Shown: positions 6,209 through 12,756 of the stretch, piece after piece | Layout: the number at the start of each line of letters is the position of its first letter | Position numbering within the stretch: position 1 is the stretch's first letter | NCBI GenBank assembly: GCA_958435545.1 | Contig: CAUBGU010000047.1 | Coordinates: forward strand, 1-12,991 | DNA length: 12,991 nucleotides | From: an uncultured Collinsella sp. | Lineage (GTDB): Bacteria; Actinomycetota; Coriobacteriia; Coriobacteriales; Coriobacteriaceae | Direction of reading: 5' to 3' | The notes under the pieces: generated by a model | Told to the model about the DNA's origin: nothing | The model's input: only the letters and a program-made list of their open reading frames with translations | Database searches by the model: none | Program-made: the position numbers and the translations under genes

Positions 6209-7513
6209 ATGGAGAAAACTGCAGAGCAGCTGCGCCGCGAGCACATTGTCCTAGAGGGCGACACCCATGGCAAGAACAAGTGGGCGATTCTGTTCACCGT
6301 GCTCATCATGACGTTTATGGTGTGTCTGGATTCGACCGTCGTGACCGTGGCGCTGCCCGTGATGCAAAAGGAGCTGGGCGTGGGCCTCGATCGCATTCAG
6401 CTGGTAAGTTCGGTGTATCTGCTTGCGACTTGCGTGGCTATGTTGCCGTTTGGCCGTCTGGGCGACGTGCGCGGCAAGGTGAATGTGTTCCAGTTGGGCG
6501 TCATCGTCTTTTCGGTCGGTTCGCTGCTGTGCGGCCTTTCGGCCTCGCTTGAGGTTCTTATCCTGGCACGCATTGTTCAGGGCATCGGTTGCGCGGCGGC
6601 CATGGCTAACAACATGGGTATCATCACCGAGTCGTTTCCGGCGCGCGAACGAGGCCGTGCCATGGGTATTCTCGCGACCTTTGTGGCCCTCGGCATGATG
6701 TGTGGCCCCGTGCTCGGCGGCATGCTGGTGGCAAGCTTTCCCTGGGAGAGCATCTTCCTCATCAACCTGCCCATTGGCGTGATCTCGTTTATCGTGGGAC
6801 TCTACACGCTGCCGCATGTTAGGCCAGAGGCCGGCGAACGTCCCATGCCCCTTGCCGAGGCCGCTCGTCGCTGCTTTGCAAATTCGGCCTTCACCATCAA
6901 CCTTGCCTGCATGCTCATCGTGTTCGTTGGCATTGGCGCATCCGAGTTTATTCTGCCGTTCTATTTTCAGGACGCCCACGGCTTTGGTTCTGACATTTCC
7001 GGATTGCTCTTTTTGGCGCTGCCAATGGTGAATGCCTTTATCGGCCCGCTTTCGGGAACGGTTTCGGACCGTGTTGGCTGCGAGGGTCCCACGGCGGTCG
7101 GCCTGGGCGTGTATGTGTGCGGTCTCTTTGCAGTAAGCACGCTCGACGAGCACTCTTCTATCCCTGTGATCGTGTGCTGCGTCGCATTTATGTCGTGCGG
7201 TACGTCGATTTTCCAGAGCCCCAACAACTCGCTGTACATGGGCTCGGCTCCGCGCGAGGCACTTGGCTTTGCGGGTAGTCTGGGTAGCCTGGCGCGTTAT
7301 GCGGGTATGGCACTCGGCATTACGGTGGCGTCGAATATCCTGTATGGACAGATGAGCGTGGCGATGGGCGAGGCCGTGACCAGTTTTGTTGCAGGACGTC
7401 CGGATATGTTCCTGTTTGGTTTCCGTTCGGTGTTCTATGTGTTGATGGCTGTGGCCGCTGTGGGCTTTGCGCTTGCCATGGTGCGTTTGGTGAAGATGCG
7501 CGCCCGCCATTAG
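6209..7513 (+). CDS. MFS transporter, DHA2-like drug/proton antiporter family
   Basis: Inner-membrane major facilitator protein of 434 aa, probably a proton-driven exporter. About 12 membrane helices are visible. Motif D1 LDSTVVTVALP (40-50), the motif A region GRLGDVRGKV (82-91), the helix-4 arginine in ARIVQGIG (R121) and antiporter motif C GPVLGGMLV (166-174) resemble EmrB/QacA (DHA2) exporters. Those usually have 14 helices and nearly 500 residues. Here helix 6 is followed by a short loop and then the segment around 228-254, so the two extra central helices seem absent. The start is probably ATG 6209: AAAGGA lies 5 nt upstream of it, whereas it overlaps ATG 6203. The substrate is unknown. 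No clear terminator follows. Confidence 0.87.
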   Translation: MEKTAEQLRREHIVLEGDTHGKNKWAILFTVLIMTFMVCLDSTVVTVALPVMQKELGVGLDRIQLVSSVYLLATCVAMLPFGRLGDVRGKVNVFQLGVIVFSVGSLLCGLSASLEVLILARIVQGIGCAAAMANNMGIITESFPARERGRAMGILATFVALGMMCGPVLGGMLVASFPWESIFLINLPIGVISFIVGLYTLPHVRPEAGERPMPLAEAARRCFANSAFTINLACMLIVFVGIGASEFILPFYFQDAHGFGSDISGLLFLALPMVNAFIGPLSGTVSDRVGCEGPTAVGLGVYVCGLFAVSTLDEHSSIPVIVCCVAFMSCGTSIFQSPNNSLYMGSAPREALGFAGSLGSLARYAGMALGITVASNILYGQMSVAMGEAVTSFVAGRPDMFLFGFRSVFYVLMAVAAVGFALAMVRLVKMRARH

Positions 7514-7544
7514 CGTGTTGGGAGGCTGTCTGCCACGATTCGCG

Positions 7545-7591
7545 CCGTCCCAAAAAGACTGGTTTGTGGTGCGATGCGGCTTGTGGGACGG
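7545..7591. repeat. Inverted repeat between the MFS gene and xpt
   Basis: CCGTCCCA (7545-7552) and TGGGACGG (7584-7591) are perfectly complementary across 31 nt. The left arm can instead pair with TTGGGA at 7518-7523 through TCCCAA (7548-7553). Neither form is followed by a T-run. It lies upstream of the apparent xpt promoter, so a DNA-level or 3'-end role for the MFS transcript is more likely than a leader switch. Confidence 0.3.
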
Positions 7592-7606
7592 GCGGGGGTC
7601 GGTCCG

Positions 7607-7615
7607 TGGTAGACT
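7607..7615 (+). promoter_or_regulatory. Candidate extended -10 promoter of xpt
   Basis: TG plus one base followed by TAGACT (7610-7615), like the extended -10 seen at rnpB. No good -35 is at the right distance. A start near 7622 leaves a leader of about 50 nt with a small CGCGG/CCGCG hairpin (7638-7655). Confidence 0.4.
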
Positions 7616-7670
7616 ATCGAACAACGTTTATTAATCGCGCGGTATCGTTGCCGCGAGAAGGGGTTGCGCC

Positions 7671-8249
7671 ATGCAGGAGCTTGAGGATCGTATTCGCCAT
7701 GACGGCATCGTAAAGGCCGGTAACGTCCTTAAGGTTGATGCCTTCCTCAACCACCAATGCGACGTTGAGCTGTTCGACCACATGGGCGCCGAGTGGGCCC
7801 GACTGTTCGAGGGTGTCGAGATCAACAAGATCCTGACGATTGAGGCTTCGGGCATTGGCATGGCTTGCATCGCGGCTCAGCATTTTGGCGGCGTGCCGGT
7901 GGTCTTTGCCAAGAAGGCGCAGTCCATCAACCTCGACGGCGAGCAGTATGCCACGACCATCTACTCCTTTACCAAGCAGAAGGAGTACCCGGTCATTGTG
8001 GGTAAGCGCTTCCTGTCCGAGGGCGACAAGGTCCTGATTATCGACGACTTCCTGGCCAACGGCTGCGCGCTTGAGGGCCTTATTAAGATCTGCGAGGCTG
8101 CGGGCGCCGAAGTTGCCGGCATTGGCATCGCCGTTGAGAAGGGCTTCCAGGGCGGCGGCGATAAGCTCCGTAAGCGCGGCTTCCGCGTTGAGAGCCTGGC
8201 GCGTATCGCCGATATGGACTGCGAGAACGGCGAGATCACCTTCGCCTAA
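7671..8249 (+). CDS. xpt: Xanthine phosphoribosyltransferase
   Basis: Purine-salvage enzyme that joins xanthine to PRPP to give XMP and pyrophosphate. Its 192 aa are nearly identical in length to Bacillus Xpt. The PRPP-binding loop is [14 protein letters not shown] (121-134), with the two consecutive aspartates. Xpt-specific features are [13 protein letters not shown] (17-29; L20 and N27 match the base-contacting residues of the Bacillus enzyme), FAKK (79-82), and K157 in VEKGFQ near the base pocket. The start is ATG 7671, with AAGGGG seven nt upstream. A short leader leaves no room for a purine riboswitch. The palindrome with a T-run 28 nt after its stop may end the transcript. Confidence 0.93.
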   Translation: MQELEDRIRHDGIVKAGNVLKVDAFLNHQCDVELFDHMGAEWARLFEGVEINKILTIEASGIGMACIAAQHFGGVPVVFAKKAQSINLDGEQYATTIYSFTKQKEYPVIVGKRFLSEGDKVLIIDDFLANGCALEGLIKICEAAGAEVAGIGIAVEKGFQGGGDKLRKRGFRVESLARIADMDCENGEITFA

Positions 8250-8276
8250 GCGCGCAACACAAGCGATTGGTATGCG

Positions 8277-8312
8277 ATGTGACAAAGGGACTGTCCCTTT
8301 GTCACATTTTTT
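8277..8312. repeat. Perfect palindrome with T-run between xpt and the GGQ gene
   Basis: ATGTGACAAAGGGAC and GTCCCTTTGTCACAT form perfect 15-nt arms around a single central T (8277-8307). Six T residues at 8307-8312 follow on the plus strand. It belongs to the same family as the copies at 66-97 and 8722-8792. With the T-run it could also act as the xpt terminator. Confidence 0.85.
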
Positions 8313-8332
8313 GTATGAGGGGAGGTGTTGAT

Positions 8333-8713
8333 ATGGATGGGGACAAGATGGGATGGCGCGAGTATGCGCGCTATGCCGAGATGTCGGCCGAGGAGTTGGC
8401 GCGCGATTGCGAGGTGCAGGTGTTTCGCGCGACGGGTCCGGGCGGACAGGGCGTGAACACGACGGACTCGGCGGTACGCATGAAACATATCCCTTCGGGG
8501 ATTGTCGTGACGGCGCGTGAGAGCCGCAGTCAGTTCCAGAATCGTGCGAGCTGTTTGCGTAAGCTGAGGGCAGAGCTTGAGCGTCGCGGGCGTCCACCGC
8601 GTCGACGCGTAAAGACCAAGGTGCCTCAACGCTCTCGCCAGCGCAGGCTCAACGACAAACGCTTCAACGCCATTAAAAAGGCCAACCGACGCAAACCGGG
8701 CAGCGACGAATAG
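8333..8713 (+). CDS. Peptide chain release factor-like protein (stand-alone GGQ domain)
   Basis: Predicted peptidyl-tRNA hydrolysis factor of 126 aa. It has only the catalytic domain of class-I release factors, with [15 protein letters not shown] at 35-49 (GGQ at 37-39), then HIPSGIVV (52-59) and SRSQFQNR (64-71). The codon-reading domain and the N-terminal domain of RF1/RF2 are absent. Residues 85-122 form a very basic Arg/Lys tail, as in ArfB/ICT1, where such a tail enters the empty mRNA channel of stalled ribosomes. A ribosome-rescue role is inferred; the GGQ surroundings look more like RF1/RF2 than ArfB. ATG 8333 is chosen because GGAGGT lies 6 nt upstream. Longer in-frame readings would run through the palindrome at 8277-8307. 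ATG at codon 6 is an alternative start. Confidence 0.82.
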   Translation: MDGDKMGWREYARYAEMSAEELARDCEVQVFRATGPGGQGVNTTDSAVRMKHIPSGIVVTARESRSQFQNRASCLRKLRAELERRGRPPRRRVKTKVPQRSRQRRLNDKRFNAIKKANRRKPGSDE

Positions 8714-8721
8714 CCTCCTTG

Positions 8722-8792
8722 TAAGTTGCGGTGAAATAGGGACTGTTTTGCGGCTTTAACTGCATAAACAGTCCCTATTTCACCGCAACTTA
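8722..8792. repeat. Perfect 27-bp inverted repeat
   Basis: The arms 8722-8748 and 8766-8792 are fully complementary over 27 nt, with a 17-nt loop. The inner part of the left arm, GTGAAATAGGGACTGT, matches GTGACAAAGGGACTGT of the palindrome at 8280-8295 at 14 of 16 positions, so both belong to one family. It lies between two convergent genes, 8 nt from each. No T-run follows on either strand. Confidence 0.9.
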
Positions 8793-8800
8793 TGGGGGGG

Positions 8801-9763
8801 TTAGCGGGTTGGGTGCCAGACCTCGAGAGCGGCGGGAAGGATGTCCACCTCGATACGCGAGGCGACAACGGGCTCGCCGTCGGCCTGGATGGGGTAGTCG
8901 GGCTCCTCAAAGGTAAGCTCGGCATGGCGACAACGGCGCATGCGAACCGGTGGCAGCTTGGTATGGTGGCCATCTTTGGCCGAAAGGAACATGGGAAGCG
9001 CGACCGCGCGCGGAACGGGGCCGCAGGCGTAGCAGACGTCGAGTATGCCGTCACAGGGGTCGGCGTCGGGACAGATGCGATAGCCCGAGCCATAGGTAGG
9101 ACCCAGCTGAATCGCCATGATGATCGCCCTCACGCGCTCGGCGGGCGTCCCGTCAAAGCTGACTGTCATGGGGTAGTTGCGATAGCGAAGGCCAAACTGC
9201 TCAAGTCCCGAGAGAGTGTAGAGCGGAGCGCCCGTCAAGCCGGTCTTTTTGCGTAGCTCGGTGGTGCCAAGGCCGATGGCGGCATCGATGCCGACCGAAA
9301 GCGTCTGGTCGTAGTACTCAACGGTAGCCTCGCCGCTGCCGCTTGCGGGGTTCCATGAGCGAATGCGCCCGATGTCCTGACGCTGCAGCTCACAGGTGAG
9401 CAGTGCGCCAAAATCCTTGCCGGAGAAATCGTCGATGCCGAGCGTTTGGGCAAAATCGTTGCCGGAGCCCACGGGCAGGACGGCAAGGGCGGGGCGGGTG
9501 CCCTCCTCTTGCGTCATAAGCCCGTTGACGACCTCGTGAATCACGCCGTCGCCGCCAAGGGCGATAACGGTGCGATAGCCCTGAGCCTGTGCGGCCAGCT
9601 CCTTGGCGTGTCCCATGCGCTCGGTCAGCACCAGGTCAAACTGGGATGCGCGCGCGGTCATATCCAAAAAGCGTTGCAGGCGCTCGGCAACTTCGCGCGC
9701 CGCACCCGACTGGGCGGCTGGGTTGGCGATGATGAGCGTGCGGCCAAAATCAGTTGCGTGCAT
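8801..9763 (-). CDS. Diacylglycerol kinase family lipid kinase (DgkB/YegS-like)
   Basis: Soluble or membrane-associated lipid kinase of the DAGK-catalytic family, 320 aa, as expected for DgkB/YegS/LCB5-type enzymes. It would phosphorylate diacylglycerol or a related lipid and recycle it into phospholipid synthesis. The nucleotide-binding signatures are IIANPAAQSG (11-20), GGDGVIHEVVNG (70-81, with Val where the family usually has Thr) and PVGSGNDFAQTLG (97-109). The C-terminal sandwich domain ends in the typical QADGEP segment. The start is ATG 9763, with GGGAG seven nt upstream; the frame is open 24 more codons but without family sequence. It lies 87 nt downstream of the CLC gene on the same strand with no terminator between, so co-transcription is likely. 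Confidence 0.88.
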   Translation of the reverse strand: MHATDFGRTLIIANPAAQSGAAREVAERLQRFLDMTARASQFDLVLTERMGHAKELAAQAQGYRTVIALGGDGVIHEVVNGLMTQEEGTRPALAVLPVGSGNDFAQTLGIDDFSGKDFGALLTCELQRQDIGRIRSWNPASGSGEATVEYYDQTLSVGIDAAIGLGTTELRKKTGLTGAPLYTLSGLEQFGLRYRNYPMTVSFDGTPAERVRAIIMAIQLGPTYGSGYRICPDADPCDGILDVCYACGPVPRAVALPMFLSAKDGHHTKLPPVRMRRCRHAELTFEEPDYPIQADGEPVVASRIEVDILPAALEVWHPTR

Positions 9764-9850
9764 GGGGCGACTCCCGGCGTATGACGTGACGGTGCGGTCG
9801 CGTTCAGGTCGAATTGCCCCCGATTGTGGCTGCACGGCGAATACTAACGT

Positions 9851-11272
9851 CTACTCTATCAGGTCGTTGTGGCGCTCGATAGCATCCGCTACCGTTCCGC
9901 CCTCATCCACAATAAGCGAACGGCGCTTGGGTGAGATGATGCGCTGGGCGGGGTAAACGCCGCGGTGTCCGCCGGCGAGATAGCTGATAAAGGCCACGAT
10001 GACAAAGAACCCGGCGGCCGTGCCGTGGAACAGGTCGATGGCCATCATGCAAGTGGTGATGGGCACGTTGAGGCCGGCACAGAACACGCCGAGCATGCCG
10101 AGAGCCGCCAGAAAACTGGGGTCGATTCCGACGAGGCAACCGATCCAGCCGCCGAGCGCCGCACCGATGCCAAACAGGGGCGTGACCTCGCCGCCTTGGA
10201 AGCCCGCACCCAGGGTAAGCGCTGTGACGACCAACTTGATGGCTGCGTCTGCCAGGGTGGTGTTGCCGGCAAATCCGGCGCCGGAAAGCCACGTGGAAAG
10301 GCCGGCGTAGTCCCAGACGTCGAGAAGGGCATAGGCGGCCAAAACCACGAGTGCGCCCATAAGTGCGCGAACGAGATAATTGGTGATAAAGCGACCGTAC
10401 AGGCTCTTGACGGTTCGAACTGACCAGGCAAAGAGGCGTGCCGTCAGACCGAAGATAATGGCGCTGATAACAACGATGACAACCGTCCGTGGTGTCATGT
10501 TGGGAACGCTGACGATAACATTCGCCTCGTACTCGGTACCCAGGGCGAGTGATGTAAAGTAGCCGGTAAACGAGGCGACCAGGCAGTAGATGCCCGCGGT
10601 GTAGTCGATCTTGCCGATAAAGCACATCTCCATGCCAAAGAAAGCTCCGGCAAGGGGCGAACCGAATACGGCGCCAAAGGCCGACGAGATGCCGGCGAGC
10701 ATGAGGTCGTGGTGGTCATGCTTTTTAAGGTGGGCGAGGCTCGAGATGTTGCTGGCGATGGTGCCGCCAATCTGAACCGCGGCTCCCTCGCGACCGGCCG
10801 ATCCACCCGTTAGGTGCGTGAGCGTGGAGCAGACGAAGGTGAGGACGGCCATGCGCATATGGATGAGGCGTGTGCCCAGAGCGGAGTCGATGACCAGGTT
10901 GTTACCGCGTTTGGCGGCAAGACCGTGGTTTTTGTACACCCATGCGGTGGCAACGCCCACAACGGGAAGCAGTGCGTAAATCCACGCATGGTGCTCGCGA
11001 TAGTCGGTGGCGATATTCAGCGAGGCCAAAAACGCCCAAGCGGCAACGCCCATGGCGACCGAGACGATGACGACGAGTACGAGCAACTTGGCGCTCGCGA
11101 GTAGGTTGCGGGCGTTGCGGCGCGTGTCGGCAGCCAAGAGTTGCTCGGAGCGGGTGAGCTGATGCCTGCCTGCCGTGATGACGTCGTTCAGGGAGAAAAA
11201 GCCGCCATCGTCGAGCGGCTGGGAATGATCCTGCGTTTCGTTTGCGCTTTCGGTTTTGTCGGTAAAAGCCAT
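9851..11272 (-). CDS. CLC-family anion/proton antiporter, probably fluoride exporter (CLC-F type)
   Basis: Polytopic membrane protein of the ClC family, 473 aa. Its hydrophilic N-terminal extension of about 58 residues is longer than usual. The external gating glutamate is E162 in GGSAGREGAAVQIGG. Where chloride CLCs have GSGIP with an anion-binding serine, this protein has GNNLV (123-127). GNNL(I/V) with a GREG(A/T)AVQ.GG block is, to my knowledge, the pattern of the fluoride-specific CLC-F clade. Later conserved parts are GAGFQGGEVTPLFGIGAALGG (355-375) and GGHRGVYPAQ (434-443). Fluoride export is thus the best guess, from motif recognition only. The start is ATG 11272 with AGAGGA just upstream. 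It has its own TATAAT promoter and is divergent from moeA. Confidence 0.88.
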   Translation of the reverse strand: MAFTDKTESANETQDHSQPLDDGGFFSLNDVITAGRHQLTRSEQLLAADTRRNARNLLASAKLLVLVVIVSVAMGVAAWAFLASLNIATDYREHHAWIYALLPVVGVATAWVYKNHGLAAKRGNNLVIDSALGTRLIHMRMAVLTFVCSTLTHLTGGSAGREGAAVQIGGTIASNISSLAHLKKHDHHDLMLAGISSAFGAVFGSPLAGAFFGMEMCFIGKIDYTAGIYCLVASFTGYFTSLALGTEYEANVIVSVPNMTPRTVVIVVISAIIFGLTARLFAWSVRTVKSLYGRFITNYLVRALMGALVVLAAYALLDVWDYAGLSTWLSGAGFAGNTTLADAAIKLVVTALTLGAGFQGGEVTPLFGIGAALGGWIGCLVGIDPSFLAALGMLGVFCAGLNVPITTCMMAIDLFHGTAAGFFVIVAFISYLAGGHRGVYPAQRIISPKRRSLIVDEGGTVADAIERHNDLIE

Positions 11273-11301
11273 ACGTTCCTCTTTTGGGTTGCAACACGAG
11301 C

Positions 11302-11327
11302 ATTATAGAACGTGCCAAACGAGACAA
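11302..11327 (-). promoter_or_regulatory. Promoter of the CLC gene
   Basis: A perfect TATAAT on the minus strand (11302-11307), with TTGTCT 14 nt upstream or GGTTTG at 17 nt. The leader would be only about 22 nt, too short for a fluoride riboswitch. Confidence 0.5.
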
Positions 11328-11399
11328 ACCGGCAGGTTGGTTTCGGCTCTGTTTCGCCGTCCGTTACCGACAGGTGTATTCGCGGTCGCAGGCCAGGTC

Positions 11400-11425
11400 T
11401 TGAGCAGGCGGCGAGGGATTATACT
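11400..11425 (+). promoter_or_regulatory. Candidate moeA promoter
   Basis: TATACT (11420-11425) is a good -10. TTGAGC (11400-11405) lies upstream with a short 14-nt spacer. A start near 11432 gives a leader of about 52 nt. Confidence 0.4.
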
Positions 11426-11443
11426 GAGATAAACATAAAGAAT

Positions 11444-11464
11444 CGGCGCCCGTGATGTGCGCCG
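11444..11464 (+). promoter_or_regulatory. Small GC-rich hairpin in the moeA leader
   Basis: CGGCGC (11444-11449) pairs with GCGCCG (11459-11464) around a 9-nt loop, ending 10 nt before the ribosome binding site. It is far smaller than the molybdenum-cofactor RNA motif. Whether it has any role is unknown. Confidence 0.3.
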
Positions 11465-11483
11465 CTGCATGCTAGAGGTGTAT

Positions 11484-12746
11484 ATGGCAGAGATACTCAT
11501 TCCGTTGGAGGACGCACAGGCGATCGTCTTGTCGCACGTGAATCGCACCGAAGTTGTCGAGATTCCCGCGTGGCAGGCTGCCGGTCTTCCCTTGGCAGAG
11601 GACGCGGTGGCCGATATCGACATCTCGCCGTTTGCCAACAGCGCTATGGACGGATATGCCGTGCGCTCGGCGGACTTGACGCAGGCGTCTGACGAGGCGC
11701 CGGTGACGCTTGACGTTATCGGACACGAGGCCGCGGGCCATGTGTTTGAGGGCGCAATCGGCGCGGGCGAGACGGTCCGCATCATGACGGGCGCGCCGGT
11801 ACCCGAAGGTGCCGATGCCGTGGTGAAGTATGAGATCGTCGATGTGCTCGACGGTGACGGCAACGAGGGCTCGCGAGCGAGGTTCTCGGCGCCGGCCAAG
11901 GTAGGGGAGAACGTTCGCTCTGCTGCCGAGGAGGCCCATGCCGGCGATGTTGTGATGCACGCCGGCGAGGTCGTGGCTCCGGCGGGCGCGGGTCTGCTGG
12001 CGAGCGCCGGATACGCGAGCGTGAAGGTGCACGCTGCCCCGCGTGTGGGCATCATCTCGCTGGGCACGGAACTGGTCGCACCGAGTAAGGTACCGGCGCG
12101 TGGTCAGATTCGCGATTCCAACTCCTCGGCGCTGATGGCCGAGGCACTCGATGCCGGCGCCGAGCCCGTGTTCTACGGCATCGCGCCCGATGATGAGCAG
12201 GCGATTGCCGAGCTGGTACATCGCGCCACGCGAGAGTGCGATTTTGTCATTACGAGCGGTGGCGCCTCGGCGGGCGATTACGACTATGTGACGGCGCTCG
12301 TCCGGCGCGAGGGCGAGGTGCTGTTTGACCGCATCTCGATGCGTCCGGGCAAGGCCATCACGTTTGGCTTGCTCGGGGGTAAGCCCTACCTAGGGCTTTC
12401 AGGCAATCCGGCCGCGGCGTATGTAGGCTTTGAGATGCTTGCCCGTCCGGCGATCCGCAAGATGCGCGGCTTTGCCGAGGGCGTGCGTCCCGTGCAGCAG
12501 GCGACGCTCACACATGGCGTGAAAAAGCGACAGCATCGCCGCTTCTTCGATCGCGCCACGGTTTTGCGCGACCCCGAGACCGGTGAGCTGTTGGTGACCG
12601 AGGCCAAGACGCAGAATTCGGCGCTGCTCGGCACGATGCAGCGGGCCAATTGCCTGTTGCGTATTGACGAAGGACCGTGCGACCTTGCGGCGGGCGACGT
12701 CGTGGATGTCGTGCGTGTCGACCTGCCTGAGGGAACGGTGCTATAG
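11484..12746 (+). CDS. moeA: Molybdopterin molybdenumtransferase MoeA
   Basis: Last-step enzyme of molybdenum cofactor synthesis: it inserts molybdate into adenylylated molybdopterin with release of AMP. It has 420 aa, as usual for MoeA. The N-terminal domains contain PFANSAMDGYAVR (49-61) and TGAPVPEGADAVV (102-114). The MoCF-binding domain runs from about 185 to 325, with SLGTEL (192-197), GQIRDSN (207-213), TSGGASAGDYDYV (257-269), MRPGKA (286-291) and GLSGNPAAAYV (304-314). The C-terminal beta domain IV closes the protein. ATG 11484 is chosen because GAGG lies 5 nt upstream; ATG 11469 and GTG 11457 lack a site. The next gene's ribosome binding site overlaps this stop codon, so the two are translationally linked. 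Confidence 0.94.
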   Translation: MAEILIPLEDAQAIVLSHVNRTEVVEIPAWQAAGLPLAEDAVADIDISPFANSAMDGYAVRSADLTQASDEAPVTLDVIGHEAAGHVFEGAIGAGETVRIMTGAPVPEGADAVVKYEIVDVLDGDGNEGSRARFSAPAKVGENVRSAAEEAHAGDVVMHAGEVVAPAGAGLLASAGYASVKVHAAPRVGIISLGTELVAPSKVPARGQIRDSNSSALMAEALDAGAEPVFYGIAPDDEQAIAELVHRATRECDFVITSGGASAGDYDYVTALVRREGEVLFDRISMRPGKAITFGLLGGKPYLGLSGNPAAAYVGFEMLARPAIRKMRGFAEGVRPVQQATLTHGVKKRQHRRFFDRATVLRDPETGELLVTEAKTQNSALLGTMQRANCLLRIDEGPCDLAAGDVVDVVRVDLPEGTVL

Positions 12747-12756
12747 GAGGATCGCT

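Noticed and set aside
4778..6244. 488-codon open frame on the minus strand opposite the metY-like gene
   Set aside because: It covers the whole plus-strand gene in the antisense frame and runs through its terminator. Its composition (His, Gly, Ala, Arg) is typical of a high-GC shadow frame.
6251..7624. 457-codon open frame on the minus strand opposite the MFS gene
   Set aside because: The translation is rich in His, Arg, Gln and Thr with no recognisable domain. The plus strand is a clear membrane transporter.
7616..7670. Purine riboswitch upstream of xpt
   Set aside because: The leader is about 50 nt with only a 5-bp hairpin. The three-way junction and conserved loop sequences of the purine aptamer are not there.
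7614..8597. Long minus-strand open frame opposite xpt and the GGQ gene
   Set aside because: It crosses two real genes and a palindrome on the other strand and has no domain character.
11273..11483. Fluoride riboswitch for the CLC gene or molybdenum-cofactor RNA motif for moeA
   Set aside because: Neither leader is long enough if the -10 boxes are right, and I could not find the conserved stems of either motif in the region.
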